In this document: one piece after another, positions 26,552 through 36,103 of the stretch | Position numbering within the stretch: position 1 is the stretch's first letter | Layout of the letters: each line of letters opens with the position of its first letter | Source: Rhizobium sp. GN54 | Lineage (GTDB): Bacteria > Pseudomonadota > Alphaproteobacteria > Rhizobiales > Rhizobiaceae | Assembly: GCF_021026345.1 (NCBI RefSeq) | Contig: NZ_JAJNCZ010000004.1 | Location: forward strand, 372,001-436,000 | Direction of reading: 5' to 3' | Length of the DNA stretch: 64,000 nt | The notes under the pieces: model-generated | Seen by the model: only the letters and a program-made list of their open reading frames with translations | The model's database searches: none | Told to the model about the DNA's origin: nothing | Translations under genes and position numbers: made by a program

Positions 26552-27882
26552 CGCTCTTCCTCCGTCGTGGCCTGGGGACCGGCTTGGGGGCCGCCCTGGG
26601 AACCGGCTTGGGGACCGACTTGCGGGCCGGCCTCCGGTGCGCTCGCGGTCTGGCTGGCGCGTGGCGACATGTGCAGGCTTTCCGGTGTCGTCAGCGTGCC
26701 GGGATTGATGGTGGTGTAGTTTTCGCGCTCGCTGGCGGGAAGGGCGGCGCGGCGCCTGCTGCGGAACATCGCATAGGCGGTGATCAGGAGGTGGGAGACG
26801 AAGGTGACGACGAACAGCGCGTAGGGGCCGACCGAAGTCATGACCGGGCCGCCGAGCGTCGGGCCGATGATGGTGCCGATGCCATAGAGCAGGAGCAGGC
26901 CGCCGGACACCTTCACGAAATCCTCCGGGCTTGCGAAGTCGTTCGCGTGCGAGACGGCGATCGGATAGAGCGCGTTGGCCGCAGCGCCGTAGGTGGCGAC
27001 GACGATCAGCAGCGAAATGACCGAGACCGGCTGCAGCACGAACATCAGCAGGCCGGCAAAGGCCGCCACGGCCGACAGGGCCGCCAGCACATAGCGCCGG
27101 TCGATGCGGTCGGAGAGGCGGCCGGCGGGCAGTTGCATGACGGCGCCGGCGAAGATCGTGACGCTCATCATCATCGCGATCGTGCTCGAGGCCAGCCCGG
27201 CCTCGGCGCCGAAGACGGCGCCCAGCGTGCCGAAGGCGCCGTTGGAGATCCCGATCAGCACGATGCCGACGCAGGCCACCGGCGAGGTCCGGAAGAGGGT
27301 GGGGATATCGAGGCTGACCTGTTTCAGCGGCTGCGGGGAGGCCGCGGTCGACAGCGTCGTCGGCAGCATGGCGAGGCAATAGAGGATGCCTGCGACCATG
27401 AACAGGATCGGCGTTTCGATATCGCCGAGGGTCACCATCATCTGGCCGCCGACGACGCCGAAGAGCGTGATGGCGATGTAGAGCGAGAAGATGACGCCGC
27501 GGCTCTCGTTGCTCGCCCGCTCGTTCAGCCAGCTTTCGATGATCATCGAGGTGCCGGCGATGGAGAAGCCGGTGACGGCGCGCAGCGCCACCCACCAGAG
27601 CGGATCGACGAGGATGCCGGTCAGGAGTGCGATGATCGCGATCAGCGAGGCGAAGCCGGAAAAGGCGCGCACATGGCCGATGCGCTTGACCACCTTCGGC
27701 GCCAGCAGGCAGCCGAGCACGAAACCGGAAGCCCAGGAGGTGCCGATCAGGCCGAGCAGGGTGGTCGGGTAGCCCTCGAAGGCGCCGCGGACAGGAAGCA
27801 ACAGGCCGTGCAGGCCGTTGCCGAGGAACAGGAACAGGGTGCCGAGCAGAAGCGCGAAGACGGAGACGAGATTATTTCGCAT
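26548..27882 (-). CDS. Major facilitator superfamily transporter
   Basis: 444 residues with 12 predicted membrane helices; MFS-type motif GRLSDRIDRR near residue 255 and a conserved N-terminal half with GTSMIIESWLNERAS near residue 112, which places it in the YcaD-like group often annotated as sugar or drug efflux. The last 25 residues are a degenerate repeat of GPQAGPQ/GSQG units encoded by a roughly 15-base tandem repeat at 26575-26640, a likely disordered tail. Substrate unknown. Overlaps DUF1192 downstream. Confidence 0.9.
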   Translation of the reverse strand: MRNNLVSVFALLLGTLFLFLGNGLHGLLLPVRGAFEGYPTTLLGLIGTSWASGFVLGCLLAPKVVKRIGHVRAFSGFASLIAIIALLTGILVDPLWWVALRAVTGFSIAGTSMIIESWLNERASNESRGVIFSLYIAITLFGVVGGQMMVTLGDIETPILFMVAGILYCLAMLPTTLSTAASPQPLKQVSLDIPTLFRTSPVACVGIVLIGISNGAFGTLGAVFGAEAGLASSTIAMMMSVTIFAGAVMQLPAGRLSDRIDRRYVLAALSAVAAFAGLLMFVLQPVSVISLLIVVATYGAAANALYPIAVSHANDFASPEDFVKVSGGLLLLYGIGTIIGPTLGGPVMTSVGPYALFVVTFVSHLLITAYAMFRSRRRAALPASERENYTTINPGTLTTPESLHMSPRASQTASAPEAGPQVGPQAGSQGGPQAGPQATTEEER

Positions 27883-28040
27883 CGGTGATCCCTGCCTATC
27901 ATCGAGACTTGGTATAGGGCGGCAAGCGCCTGATTTCCATAGCCGAATTTCGGCGATGGGAGAATCGTGCCATCCATTGGGGACCTCGACTTGGAAAAGT
28001 GTCGGCGTTGTGACAGGAACGGAAGGAAAGAGGAACAGCC

Positions 28041-28196
28041 ATGTCGAAAGTCCTTCCGGCCCTGATGCTGATTGCGATGGTGCTGCACATCATCCGCCCG
28101 CTCGGTCTTCCGGGCCTGCGGCAGCGGCGGGATTTCTGGAAGATCGCCGTCGGCGCGATCGCGATGATGATGGTGACGGTGCTGCTGCGGCCGTAG
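28041..28196 (+). CDS. Small membrane protein, 51 residues
   Basis: Short gene with two hydrophobic segments: VLPALMLIAMVLHII at the N-terminus and WKIAVGAIAMMMVTVLLRP at the C-terminus, joined by a basic hinge (GLPGLRQRRDFWK). The AAAGAGG stretch just upstream fits a ribosome site. Length and codon use look real, and I have the impression that similar 50-residue proteins occur in other rhizobia, but no function is known. It converges with the phosphatase-family gene 18 bases away. Confidence 0.7.
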   Translation: MSKVLPALMLIAMVLHIIRPLGLPGLRQRRDFWKIAVGAIAMMMVTVLLRP

Positions 28197-28214
28197 CAGC
28201 GTTCCCGGATGCGG

Positions 28215-29207
28215 CTATTGCGGCAAAGCGAGGTCGACGATCACGGGGAGGTGGTTCGAGCCGTAGTCCGGGCCGGCGCGCCATCCGCCGACCGAGATCC
28301 CCGGAGAGACCGCGACGTGGTCGATTTGCGATCCGGCATGGATGCCGAGGAGATCGGCGACCTTGAGACTGAAGCGGGTCATCGTCGGCAGGAGGTCGAC
28401 AATTGCCGCCTGCAGCCCGCTGCTGCGAAGGAAGTCCGCGAAGAAGGGAGACCAGAGCGGCGTGTTCCAGTCGCCGGCGACGATGACGTCCGAGGATGGC
28501 AGGTCCCCGTGTGCGGCCTGTGCGGTCAGTGCCAGGTAGTTGTTGCGGTCGCGCCACTTCCATGGCCGTCGCGGCGTCTCGGGGTGGATCGCATAGAGCA
28601 CCAGCGGACGGCCGCCATTGTCGAGGACCAGGCGGACGGGCCGCTTGTGGACCTTCTCGCCGCCGAAATGCGGCACCAGCGGCATTTCGGACAGGATCGG
28701 GAGTTTCGAGAACACCTTCATCCTGTCTCTCGACAGGATGTCGCCGCTACTCTGGTAGGGGAGCAGCCCGGACTGGACCAGCGCCTCCTGCCAATGCTCG
28801 CGGATCTCCTGCAGCACGACGACGTCCGGGTTTTCCCGGCGGAGGAAGGCGATGAACTCGGCGGGCGTGCGCTCGTTCTCCACGAACAGGTTGGCGGTGA
28901 TGACCCTCAGGCCCGGCTGGCCCGTTGCCGGCGGGGCGGTGGGGAGTGCGAACGACGGCAGAAGCGCGATGCCGAGGCCGGTCGCCGAGACTGCGAAGAG
29001 GGCAGGGCGGCGGGCGAGGATCGCGGACAGGAACACGACGACCGCCGGCAGGACGAGCAAGGGCCAGGCGAAGGTGGCGAGATCGGCGAGCCAGAACGTC
29101 CGCGCGGTGACCACGACCAGCGTTGCCGAAAGCAGGATCGCGATTGCCGCGCTCCAGAGGAGCGGGCGTGCCATCGCGGCGATCGTTCGGCGGCTGACAG
29201 TGGGCAT
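28215..29207 (-). CDS. Endonuclease/exonuclease/phosphatase family protein, membrane anchored
   Basis: 330 residues. Three N-terminal hydrophobic helices (residues 12-85) anchor a C-terminal EEP domain: TANLFVENER near residue 105, LQEIREHW near residue 130 (metal-binding Glu), GDWNTPLWS near residue 240, and the terminal histidine in SNHLPVIVDLAL. The enzyme should be a metal-dependent phosphodiesterase or phosphatase facing the periplasm or the membrane; the substrate is unknown. ATG 29207 has a GGAAGG site 11 bases upstream; the longer frame to 29372 is rejected. Confidence 0.85.
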   Translation of the reverse strand: MPTVSRRTIAAMARPLLWSAAIAILLSATLVVVTARTFWLADLATFAWPLLVLPAVVVFLSAILARRPALFAVSATGLGIALLPSFALPTAPPATGQPGLRVITANLFVENERTPAEFIAFLRRENPDVVVLQEIREHWQEALVQSGLLPYQSSGDILSRDRMKVFSKLPILSEMPLVPHFGGEKVHKRPVRLVLDNGGRPLVLYAIHPETPRRPWKWRDRNNYLALTAQAAHGDLPSSDVIVAGDWNTPLWSPFFADFLRSSGLQAAIVDLLPTMTRFSLKVADLLGIHAGSQIDHVAVSPGISVGGWRAGPDYGSNHLPVIVDLALPQ

Positions 29208-29410
29208 GCGCTGCCACCTTCCGGCTCTGGCGATGGGGATTGCGCGCCGGGGATGCCTCTTCGGCGGCACGGCGCTGCGGACGGCGCGATCACTAGCCTC
29301 TCGCCGGCGACCGAGCAACCTCTCCTTGCAGGTTTCGTAAACAAGGTGCCTCACGCGGGTGGCGGCGTGCATGGCGAGCCGGGGCGTGCCGTCCGGCTGT
29401 CGGTGGAATC

Positions 29411-29434
29411 AAAAAGGGCCGCATTGAGCGGCCC
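29411..29434 (-). terminator. Terminator downstream of the 24-residue gene
   Basis: Minus-strand stem GGGCCGC/GCGGCCC with loop TCAAT followed by five T, 55 bases after the stop of the small gene at 29489. Confidence 0.85.
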
Positions 29435-29488
29435 TCCATGAGGTTTGGCCCGTGACAGGCCGCGGCCGTTGGGCCGAGGAAGGTTGGG

Positions 29489-29563
29489 TCAGAACGAGGG
29501 CTGCCTCGCTGCTGCCACCGCATTTCCCATTGCCGTCACGAAGACCGAAATCTCATTAGACAT
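29489..29563 (-). CDS. Putative 24-residue small protein
   Basis: Short open frame starting MSNEISVFVTAMG and ending ARQPSF. A nearly ideal ribosome site (AAGGAAGGTGA) lies seven bases before its ATG, a plausible promoter lies upstream, and a strong terminator lies downstream. The central residues form a small amphipathic or weakly hydrophobic helix with few charges. It follows fba by 104 bases and could also be in the same transcript. I do not recognise the family. The combination of signals makes it likely to be expressed, but there is no protein-level evidence. Confidence 0.6.
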   Translation of the reverse strand: MSNEISVFVTAMGNAVAAARQPSF

Positions 29564-29601
29564 TGGATCACCTTCCTTTCTGTACGTTGACGATAAGAGC
29601 A

Positions 29602-29629
29602 ATGTAGGTGCTTGCAGCGGTCATGCAAG
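29602..29629 (-). promoter_or_regulatory. Candidate promoter of the 24-residue gene
   Basis: Minus strand: -35 CTTGCA and -10 CTACAT, spaced by 16 bases, close to the rhizobial consensus CTTGAC-N17-CTATAT. The ribosome site follows about 25 bases on. Confidence 0.45.
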
Positions 29630-29667
29630 GGCTTTCTTCCGCTATTGCCGTCGTGGGCGGGCGAACC

Positions 29668-30693
29668 TCAGGCCGCGTTCTCCAGTTCCTTCCGCCATTC
29701 CCCCCGCGCGGCAAGGCTGCACATCCGCGCGCGGTGGCTGAAGGCGCGCTTGCCGGCGGCGACGTTTTCCGGCTTTCCGCGCCAGGCTTCCAGTGCCTCG
29801 GTCTGCAGGGCACGGCCGTAGGAGAAGGTCAGCGCCCAGGGCAGCGGCCCCATGGCGTTCATCGCCGAGAGATGCGCGGTCGCCTCCTCGGTCGTCTGGC
29901 CGCCGGAGAGGAAGGCGATGCCGGGGACGGCGGCTGGCACGGTGCGCCTGAGCACGCGCAGCGTCCGTTCGGCCACTTCCTGCACCGATGCCTTGCGCGC
30001 CTTCTTGCCGTCGATGACCATGGAGGGCTTGAGGATCATGCCCTCGAGCGAGACGCGCTGGTCGGCCAGTTCCTTGAAGGTGATGCGCAGCGTTTCTTCC
30101 GTCACCGCTTCGGAACGCCCGATCGTGTGGTTGCCCGGTTCGCCGTCCATCAGCACCTCGGGCTCGACGATCGGCACGATGCCGGCCTCCTGGCAGAGCG
30201 CGGCATAGCGGGCGAGCGCCTGGGCGTTGGCCTTGATTGCCCCGAAGCTCGGAAGCGTGTCGGACACCGCAAGTGCTGCGCGCCACTTGGCAAAGCGCGC
30301 GCCTGCCGCATGGTATTTGGCAAGGCGGTCGCGCAGACCGTCGAGGCCCTCCGTGACGGTCTCGCCGGGGAATAGCGCCATCGGCTTGGCGCCGGTATCG
30401 ACCTTGATGCCCGGCACGGCGCCGGCCGCGGCGATGATCTCGGCAAGCGGCCTGCCGTCGGAGGCCGTCTGGAACAGCGTCTCCTCGTAGAGGATGACGC
30501 CGGATATGGAATCGCGCATCGCCTCGTCGGCGGTGACCAGCATCTGGCGATAGTCGCGGCGCGATGTCTCCGTCGATTCCAGGCCGATCGTATCGAAGCG
30601 CTTCTTGATGGTGCCCGTGGATTCGTCGGCGGCGAGCAATCCCTTGCCGGCCGTCATCATGCGGGCGGCGATGTCTTCCAGTCGTTCGCTCAT
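29668..30693 (-). CDS. fba: Class I fructose-bisphosphate aldolase
   Basis: 341 residues, Schiff-base type. Motifs: GLLAADESTGTIKKRF near residue 17, EPEVLMDGEPGNH near residue 190, the catalytic lysine in EGMILKPSMV near residue 230, and FLSGGQTTEEATAHL near residue 274. It splits fructose-1,6-bisphosphate into the two triose phosphates. AAGGAG lies just before the ATG. Last of the tkt-gap-pgk-fba group on this strand. Confidence 0.96.
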   Translation of the reverse strand: MSERLEDIAARMMTAGKGLLAADESTGTIKKRFDTIGLESTETSRRDYRQMLVTADEAMRDSISGVILYEETLFQTASDGRPLAEIIAAAGAVPGIKVDTGAKPMALFPGETVTEGLDGLRDRLAKYHAAGARFAKWRAALAVSDTLPSFGAIKANAQALARYAALCQEAGIVPIVEPEVLMDGEPGNHTIGRSEAVTEETLRITFKELADQRVSLEGMILKPSMVIDGKKARKASVQEVAERTLRVLRRTVPAAVPGIAFLSGGQTTEEATAHLSAMNAMGPLPWALTFSYGRALQTEALEAWRGKPENVAAGKRAFSHRARMCSLAARGEWRKELENAA

Positions 30694-30801
30694 GCGCTTC
30701 TCCTTGTCCTGGGTCTGTTTCCGTTTCCCGCTGCCGGTCTTCGACGATGATCTGCCGGCCGTTCTGGCGGCATCTTCGACCGCGGCATCCGGCGCGTCAA
30801 C

Positions 30802-30835
30802 GAAAATGGCCCTCGCCAGCGACTGGAGAGGGCCA
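30802..30835 (-). terminator. Terminator-like hairpin between pgk and fba
   Basis: Minus-strand ATGGCCCTC/GAGGGCCAT stem followed by TTTTCG. It lies 27 bases after the pgk stop and could partly end the transcript, lowering fba expression relative to pgk. No fba promoter is obvious. Confidence 0.6.
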
Positions 30836-30862
30836 TCGGTCAGTTCAGCGATGCCGGCCGAG

Positions 30863-32059
30863 CTATTTCTGCTGCAGGATCTCGACGCCCGGCAGCGGCT
30901 TTCCTTCCATCCATTCGAGGAAGGCACCGCCGGCGGTGGAGACGTAGGTGAAGTCGTCGGCGACACCGGCATGGTTGAGGGCTGCGACCGTGTCGCCGCC
31001 ACCGGCAACCGAGACCAGCGCGCCTTCCTTCGTGCGCGCGGCCGCATGCTTTGCCGCAGCGACGGTCGCCTTGTCGAAGGGAGCGATCTCGAAGGCGCCG
31101 AGCGGGCCGTTCCAGACCAGCGTTTCGGCGCGCGTGATCCAGGCGTTGACCGCCTCGACCGATTTCGGGCCGACGTCCAGCACCATGGCATCGGCGGGGA
31201 TGCTGTCGATCGCCACCACCTCGTTGTCGGCACCGGCCTTGAACTCGCGGGCGACGACGCCGTCCTCGGGAAGGATGATCGCGCAGCCGGCACCGGCGGC
31301 CTCGATCATGATCTGCTTGGCGGTGTCGGCGAGGTCGTGCTCGCAGAGAGACTTTCCGACATTCGTGCCGCGGGCGGCGAGGAAGGTGTTGGCCATGCCA
31401 CCGCCGATGACCAGCGCATCGACCTTCTTCACCAGGTTCGTCAGGAGATCGATCTTGGTGGAAACCTTGGCGCCGCCGACGATCGCGACCACCGGACGCT
31501 TCGGATTGCCGAGACCCTTTTCGAGCGCTTCGAGCTCGGCCTGCATGGTGCGGCCGGCATAGGCGGGCAGCAGATGGGCGAGGCCCTCCGTCGAGGCGTG
31601 GGCGCGATGGGCGGCTGAGAAGGCGTCATTGACGTAGACGTCGCCGTTTGCGGCCAGCGCCCGGGCGAAGTCGGCGTCGTTCTTTTCCTCGCCCTTGTGG
31701 AAGCGGGTATTCTCCAGAAGCAGGATGTCGCCGTTCTTGAGCGCATCGACGGCGGCCTTCGCCTTGTCGCCGATGCAGTCCTCGGCGAAGGCGACGGGCT
31801 GGCCGAGTACGTCCTTGACGGCCGGCACGATCAGGCCGAGCGACTGGTCGGCGACCGGCTCACCCTTCGGGCGGCCGAAATGGGCGAGCAGGATGACCTT
31901 CGCGCCCTTCTTCGACAGTTCGAGGATGGTGGGCGCGACGCGCTCGATGCGGGTCGCATCCGTCACCTTGCCGTCCTTGACGGGGACGTTGAGGTCGACG
32001 CGGACAAGGACGCGCTTGCCGGCGATGTCTGTGAGGTCGTCCAGGGTCTTGAAGGTCAT
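30863..32059 (-). CDS. pgk: Phosphoglycerate kinase
   Basis: 398 residues, normal length. Motifs: [14 protein letters not shown] near residue 17, [12 protein letters not shown] near residue 57, [16 protein letters not shown] near residue 113, and the C-terminal [12 protein letters not shown]. Transfers phosphate from 1,3-bisphosphoglycerate to ADP (or the reverse in gluconeogenesis). ATG 32059 gives the usual N-terminus; a 26-codon extension upstream is rejected. Confidence 0.97.
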   Translation of the reverse strand: MTFKTLDDLTDIAGKRVLVRVDLNVPVKDGKVTDATRIERVAPTILELSKKGAKVILLAHFGRPKGEPVADQSLGLIVPAVKDVLGQPVAFAEDCIGDKAKAAVDALKNGDILLLENTRFHKGEEKNDADFARALAANGDVYVNDAFSAAHRAHASTEGLAHLLPAYAGRTMQAELEALEKGLGNPKRPVVAIVGGAKVSTKIDLLTNLVKKVDALVIGGGMANTFLAARGTNVGKSLCEHDLADTAKQIMIEAAGAGCAIILPEDGVVAREFKAGADNEVVAIDSIPADAMVLDVGPKSVEAVNAWITRAETLVWNGPLGAFEIAPFDKATVAAAKHAAARTKEGALVSVAGGGDTVAALNHAGVADDFTYVSTAGGAFLEWMEGKPLPGVEILQQK

Positions 32060-32207
32060 GGGCACCGCTCCTCGTATTCTGGGCCTGAAGCGCCGCGCGC
32101 TTGAACGAACGTATGTATCCGCGCTGGCGATTTGCATACTTTATTTATCCGCCTTCACGGCGGAAGGCAGGGGAATTCCGGGCACCCGGACGTCAACGCT
32201 CCCGTAT

Positions 32208-32322
32208 CCGTCATGCCGGACTTGATCCGGCATCCAGCGCGCTCAAGTCCTTGAGCGCAACAAGCACTTTTTGCGCCGCCGACGCGGCGCTGCTGGCCCC
32301 CGGATCAAGTCCGGGGTGACGG
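32208..32322. repeat. Inverted-repeat intergenic element
   Basis: The outer arms 32208-32238 and 32292-32322 are imperfect inverted repeats built around CGGACTTGATCCGG and CGGATCAAGTCCGG, the common alphaproteobacterial intergenic palindrome (CGTCATGCCGGACTTGATCC type). The inner 50 bases contain shorter hairpins. It fills the pgk-gap gap (32060-32401), where no gene is seen, and may end or stabilise the gap mRNA. Confidence 0.7.
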
Positions 32323-32401
32323 CAGTGCTGGGAGAATCCCGGTCACGATAGCCTCGAACGTCGGCACCCGGACATTGCTGCCCGGGTGCCTTCGATTGCA
32401 A

Positions 32402-33412
32402 TCAGATCAGCTTGGCAAAGGCGACGGCGGTGTCGGCCATGCGGTTGGAGAAGCCCCACTCGTTGTCGTACCAGGAGAGGATACGGACGAACTTGCCTTC
32501 CATGACCTTGGTCTGGTCGATCGCGAGGATCGACGAATGACTGTCGTGGTTGAAGTCGCGCGAGACCAGCGGCTCTTCCGTGTAGCCGAGGATGCCCTTC
32601 AGGGCGCCGTTGGAGGCGGCCTTGATGGCGTCGTTGACTTCCTGGACCGTGGTCTCGCGCTTGGCGACGAACTTGAAGTCGACGACCGAGACGTTCGGGG
32701 TCGGCACGCGGATCGAGGTGCCGTCGAGCTTGCCCTTGAGGTGCGGCAGCACGAGGCCGACGGCCTTGGCGGCACCCGTCGAGGTCGGGATCATCGAGAG
32801 CGCTGCCGCGCGGGCGCGGTAGAGGTCCTTGTGCATCGTGTCCAGCGTCGGCTGGTCGCCGGTGTAGGAGTGGATCGTGGTCATGAAGCCGTGGTCGATG
32901 CCGACCAGGTCGTCGAGAACCTTGACCACCGGAACCAGGCAGTTCGTCGTGCACGAGGCGTTGGAGATGACCAGGTGCTCCTTGGTCAGCTTGTCGTGGT
33001 TGACGCCGAAGACGACGGTCAGGTCGGCGCCGTCGGCCGGAGCCGAGACGATGACGCGCTTGGCGCCGGCCTGCAGGTGCAGGGCAGCCTTGTCGCGTGC
33101 CGTGAAGATGCCGGTGCATTCCAGGGCGATGTCGACGCCCAGTTCCTTGTGGGGAAGGGTGGCCGGATCCTTGATCGCGGTGACCTTGATCGGCTTGCCG
33201 CCGCCGACGGTGATGGTGTCGCCCTCGACCTTCACCTCGGCCGGGAACTTGCCGTGGATCGAATCGTAGCGCAGCAGGTGGGCATTGGTCTCGACCGGAC
33301 CCAGGTCGTTGATCGCCACGACTTCGATATCGGTGCGGCCGGATTCGACGATCGCGCGCAGGACGTTGCGGCCGATGCGGCCAAATCCGTTGATGGCAAC
33401 TTTCACGGTCAT
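32402..33412 (-). CDS. gap: Glyceraldehyde-3-phosphate dehydrogenase, type I
   Basis: 336 residues. NAD-binding [14 protein letters not shown] at the N-terminus, the catalytic cysteine in SNASCTTNC near residue 153, and [15 protein letters not shown] near the C-terminus. Oxidises glyceraldehyde-3-phosphate to 1,3-bisphosphoglycerate. Lies 66 bases after tkt and upstream of pgk on the same strand. Confidence 0.97.
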   Translation of the reverse strand: MTVKVAINGFGRIGRNVLRAIVESGRTDIEVVAINDLGPVETNAHLLRYDSIHGKFPAEVKVEGDTITVGGGKPIKVTAIKDPATLPHKELGVDIALECTGIFTARDKAALHLQAGAKRVIVSAPADGADLTVVFGVNHDKLTKEHLVISNASCTTNCLVPVVKVLDDLVGIDHGFMTTIHSYTGDQPTLDTMHKDLYRARAAALSMIPTSTGAAKAVGLVLPHLKGKLDGTSIRVPTPNVSVVDFKFVAKRETTVQEVNDAIKAASNGALKGILGYTEEPLVSRDFNHDSHSSILAIDQTKVMEGKFVRILSWYDNEWGFSNRMADTAVAFAKLI

Positions 33413-33478
33413 TTCGGGTCTCTCCCTGTCAACATGGTATGTGGAAGGGCGCGCGGCGGGGCCGCACGCCGGAACGGA

Positions 33479-35461
33479 TCAGCCGAGGTTCTTTTCAGCG
33501 GCGGCGACGACGGCCTCCGGCGTGATGCCGAAGTGCTTGTAGAGGTCCTTGTAGGGGCCCGATGCGCCAAAGGACGACATGCCGATGAAGGTGCCGTCCG
33601 AGCCGATGATGTGATCCCAGCCCTGGCGGATGCCGGCCTCGACGGCGATCTTGACCGGCGAGTTGCCGATGATCGCCTTCTGGTAGGCTTCCGGCTGTTC
33701 GTAGAACAGCTCGACGCAGGGAACGGAGACGACGCGGGTGGAAATGCCCTTGGCCGTCAGGGCCTCGCAGGCCTTGACCGCGATCTCGACTTCGGAGCCG
33801 GTGGCGAAGATCGTCACCTTGGCGTCGGATGCGGAGATCAGGTCGTAGGCGCCCTTGGCGCAGAGGTTCTGTTCCTCGAACTCCGTGCGAACCGGCATCA
33901 GGTTCTGGCGGGTCAGCGCCAGGCCGGAGGGGCGATGCTTGTTCTGAAGCGCCAGCTGCCAGCACTCGGCCGTCTCGGTGGCGTCGGCGGGGCGGAACAT
34001 CAGGAGGTTCGGGATGGCGCGCAGCGCCGCCATCTGCTCGACCGGCTGGTGCGTCGGGCCGTCCTCGCCGAGACCGATGGAATCATGGGTCAGGACGTGG
34101 ATGACGCGGATGCCCATGAGGGCCGCGAGACGGATCGACGGACGGCAATAGTCCGAGAAGATCAGGAAGCCGCCGGAGTAGGGGATGAGGCCGCCGTGCA
34201 GCGCCATGCCGTTCATCGCCGCCGCCATGCCGTGCTCGCGCACGCCGTAGTGGAGGTAGCGGCCGGAGAAGTCGTCAGGCGTGATCGACTTGGTCTGGCT
34301 GGTCTTGGTGTTGTTGGAGCCGGTCAGGTCGGCAGAGCCGCCGATCGTTTCCTGCAGCACGCCGTTGATGACCTCCAGCGCGTCTTCGGAGGCCTTGCGG
34401 GTCGCCGGGTTCGGCTTGGTCTCGGCCAGCTTCTTCTTGTAGGCGGAGATCGCCGAATCGAGGCCGCTTTCGAGGTCGCCGGCGAAGCGGCGGACGAACT
34501 GCGCCTTCTTCTCCGGATCGGCCTTCTCCAGGCGTTCCTGCCATTCCCTGTGCGCCTTGGTGGAGCGCAGGCCGGCGAGGCGCCAGGCGTCGAGCACGTC
34601 GGAGGGAACGGAGAAGGCTTCGCCGTCCCAGTTCAGCGCCTTGCGAGTGGCGGCGATTTCGTCCGCACCGAGCGGGGAGCCGTGGACCTTGTGGGTGCCG
34701 GCCTTGTTCGGCGCGCCGAAGCCGATGATCGTCTTGCAGGCGATCATGGTCGGCTTGTCGGACTTCTGCGCCTGTTCGATCGCGGCGGCGATCGCGTCCG
34801 GGTCATGGCCGTCGACGGCGATCGTGTTCCACTGGCTGGCGCGGAAGCGGGCGTGCTGGTCAGTCGAGTCGGCGATCGAGATCGGGCCGTCGATCGAGAT
34901 GTTGTTGTCGTCCCAGAAGACGATCAGCTTGTTGAGCTTCAGGTGGCCGGCAAGTGCGATGGCTTCCTGGCTGATGCCTTCCATCAGGCAGCCGTCGCCG
35001 GCGAGCACGTAGGTGTAGTGCTCCATCAGGTCGGAGCCGAACTCGTCGCGCAGCTTGCGCTCGGCGATCGCCATGCCGACGGCATTGGCGATGCCCTGGC
35101 CGAGCGGGCCGGTGGTCGTCTCGATCCCGGCGGCGTGGCCGTATTCCGGGTGGCCGGCGGTCTTCGCGCCGAGCTGGCGGAAGTTCTTGATCTCGTCGAT
35201 CGTGATGTCCTCATAACCGGTCAGGTAGAGGAGAGAGTAGAGCAGCATCGAGCCATGGCCGGCCGACAGCACGAAGCGGTCGCGGTTCGGCCAGGACGGA
35301 GCCTTCGGGTCGAAGGTCATGAAGCGGGTGAAAAGGACCGTTGCGATGTCCGCGGCACCCATCGGAAGACCGGGATGGCCGGAATTTGCTTTCTCCACGG
35401 CATCCATGGAAAGAAAGCGAATAGCATTCGCCATCCGGTCGTGTTTTTCGCGAGAGATCAT
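33479..35461 (-). CDS. tkt: Transketolase
   Basis: 660 residues, thiamine-diphosphate enzyme of the pentose-phosphate pathway. Motifs: [12 protein letters not shown] near residue 26, [13 protein letters not shown] near residue 155 (metal and ThDP site), [14 protein letters not shown] near residue 455. No RuBisCO or phosphoribulokinase is near, so this is not a Calvin-cycle operon. First gene of the tkt-gap-pgk-fba series. Confidence 0.97.
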   Translation of the reverse strand: MISREKHDRMANAIRFLSMDAVEKANSGHPGLPMGAADIATVLFTRFMTFDPKAPSWPNRDRFVLSAGHGSMLLYSLLYLTGYEDITIDEIKNFRQLGAKTAGHPEYGHAAGIETTTGPLGQGIANAVGMAIAERKLRDEFGSDLMEHYTYVLAGDGCLMEGISQEAIALAGHLKLNKLIVFWDDNNISIDGPISIADSTDQHARFRASQWNTIAVDGHDPDAIAAAIEQAQKSDKPTMIACKTIIGFGAPNKAGTHKVHGSPLGADEIAATRKALNWDGEAFSVPSDVLDAWRLAGLRSTKAHREWQERLEKADPEKKAQFVRRFAGDLESGLDSAISAYKKKLAETKPNPATRKASEDALEVINGVLQETIGGSADLTGSNNTKTSQTKSITPDDFSGRYLHYGVREHGMAAAMNGMALHGGLIPYSGGFLIFSDYCRPSIRLAALMGIRVIHVLTHDSIGLGEDGPTHQPVEQMAALRAIPNLLMFRPADATETAECWQLALQNKHRPSGLALTRQNLMPVRTEFEEQNLCAKGAYDLISASDAKVTIFATGSEVEIAVKACEALTAKGISTRVVSVPCVELFYEQPEAYQKAIIGNSPVKIAVEAGIRQGWDHIIGSDGTFIGMSSFGASGPYKDLYKHFGITPEAVVAAAEKNLG

Positions 35462-35528
35462 GACTGTTCCAAATAATCGGGGTGTCAGGGCCGATGCCTG
35501 TCGGGGTCACCGGTTAGGAAGCGGCTGA

Positions 35529-35556
35529 CACATAGCAGGTGCAGTGCGCAAGTCAA
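35529..35556 (-). promoter_or_regulatory. Candidate tkt promoter
   Basis: Minus strand TTGACT-N16-TATGTG, about 70 bases upstream of the tkt start. It is divergent from the zapA-side promoter; both lie in the 327-base space 35462-35788, which holds no gene. Confidence 0.5.
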
Positions 35557-35693
35557 CGAATTGGACGGGTTTTGCCGCGATTTGCGGCGATTTGCCGTCA
35601 TAAACGGCATCGCATTTTCGCCGCCGGAAACCGACGTCTTCGCAGTGCAAAAACATCATCCACAGCGGATGCGGCCGCAGTCCGGACGGGCGG

Positions 35694-35721
35694 TTGACGC
35701 TGGAGTTCGATGTTGAATACT
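35694..35721 (+). promoter_or_regulatory. Candidate promoter for the DUF4164-zapA transcript
   Basis: TTGACG-N16-AATACT, about 68 bases before the DUF4164 ATG. Confidence 0.5.
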
Positions 35722-35788
35722 GTCAAGATCTTGAAGCAAACAGCTCACACGGCGATTCGTCCGTGACTGATATGCCGGTGAAGGCGTC

Positions 35789-36061
35789 ATGGCGGCAGGA
35801 GAAACAATCAGGGCGGCGGTCGAGGAGTTGAGCAAGGCTTTGACGAGCCTCGACAATGCGCTCGACATGCGTTTCGACCGTGAGCGCGAGCACGGCGAGA
35901 TCGACGGCGAGGTGCGCCGCGTCAACGTGGACCGCTCGCGGCTGGCCCAGGAACTCGACCAGGCTGAATTCCGGGCGAACCGGCTCGAGGAGGTCAACCG
36001 CGAGGTCTCCCGCCGGCTGGTCACGGCCATGGAAACGATCAGGGCGGTCCTCGACCGCTGA
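35789..36061 (+). CDS. DUF4164 coiled-coil protein
   Basis: 90 residues, almost entirely charged helix (VEELSKALTSLDNALDMRF... LAQELDQAEFRANRLEEVN) as in DUF4164. It is located between tkt and zapA, a conserved order in this bacterial order. An accessory role in division or the ZapA-FtsZ system has been considered only from position; no function is proven. Confidence 0.88.
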   Translation: MAAGETIRAAVEELSKALTSLDNALDMRFDREREHGEIDGEVRRVNVDRSRLAQELDQAEFRANRLEEVNREVSRRLVTAMETIRAVLDR

Positions 36062-36103
36062 CGATGCGCGCCGATATCACTTGAGACAGGGCGGGAGTTT
36101 TCG

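Noticed and set aside
33479-35461. Calvin-cycle (cbb) operon
   Set aside because: tkt, gap, pgk and fba are present but RuBisCO and phosphoribulokinase are absent and the aldolase is class I, so this is central sugar metabolism.
32375-35476. A 1033-codon open frame on the plus strand opposite gap and tkt
   Set aside because: It is antisense to two well-recognised genes, and its composition (Arg/Ala/Gly/Asp-rich, no domain) is the usual GC-rich shadow. The same applies to the long frames opposite pepF, the ABC exporter and the MFS gene.
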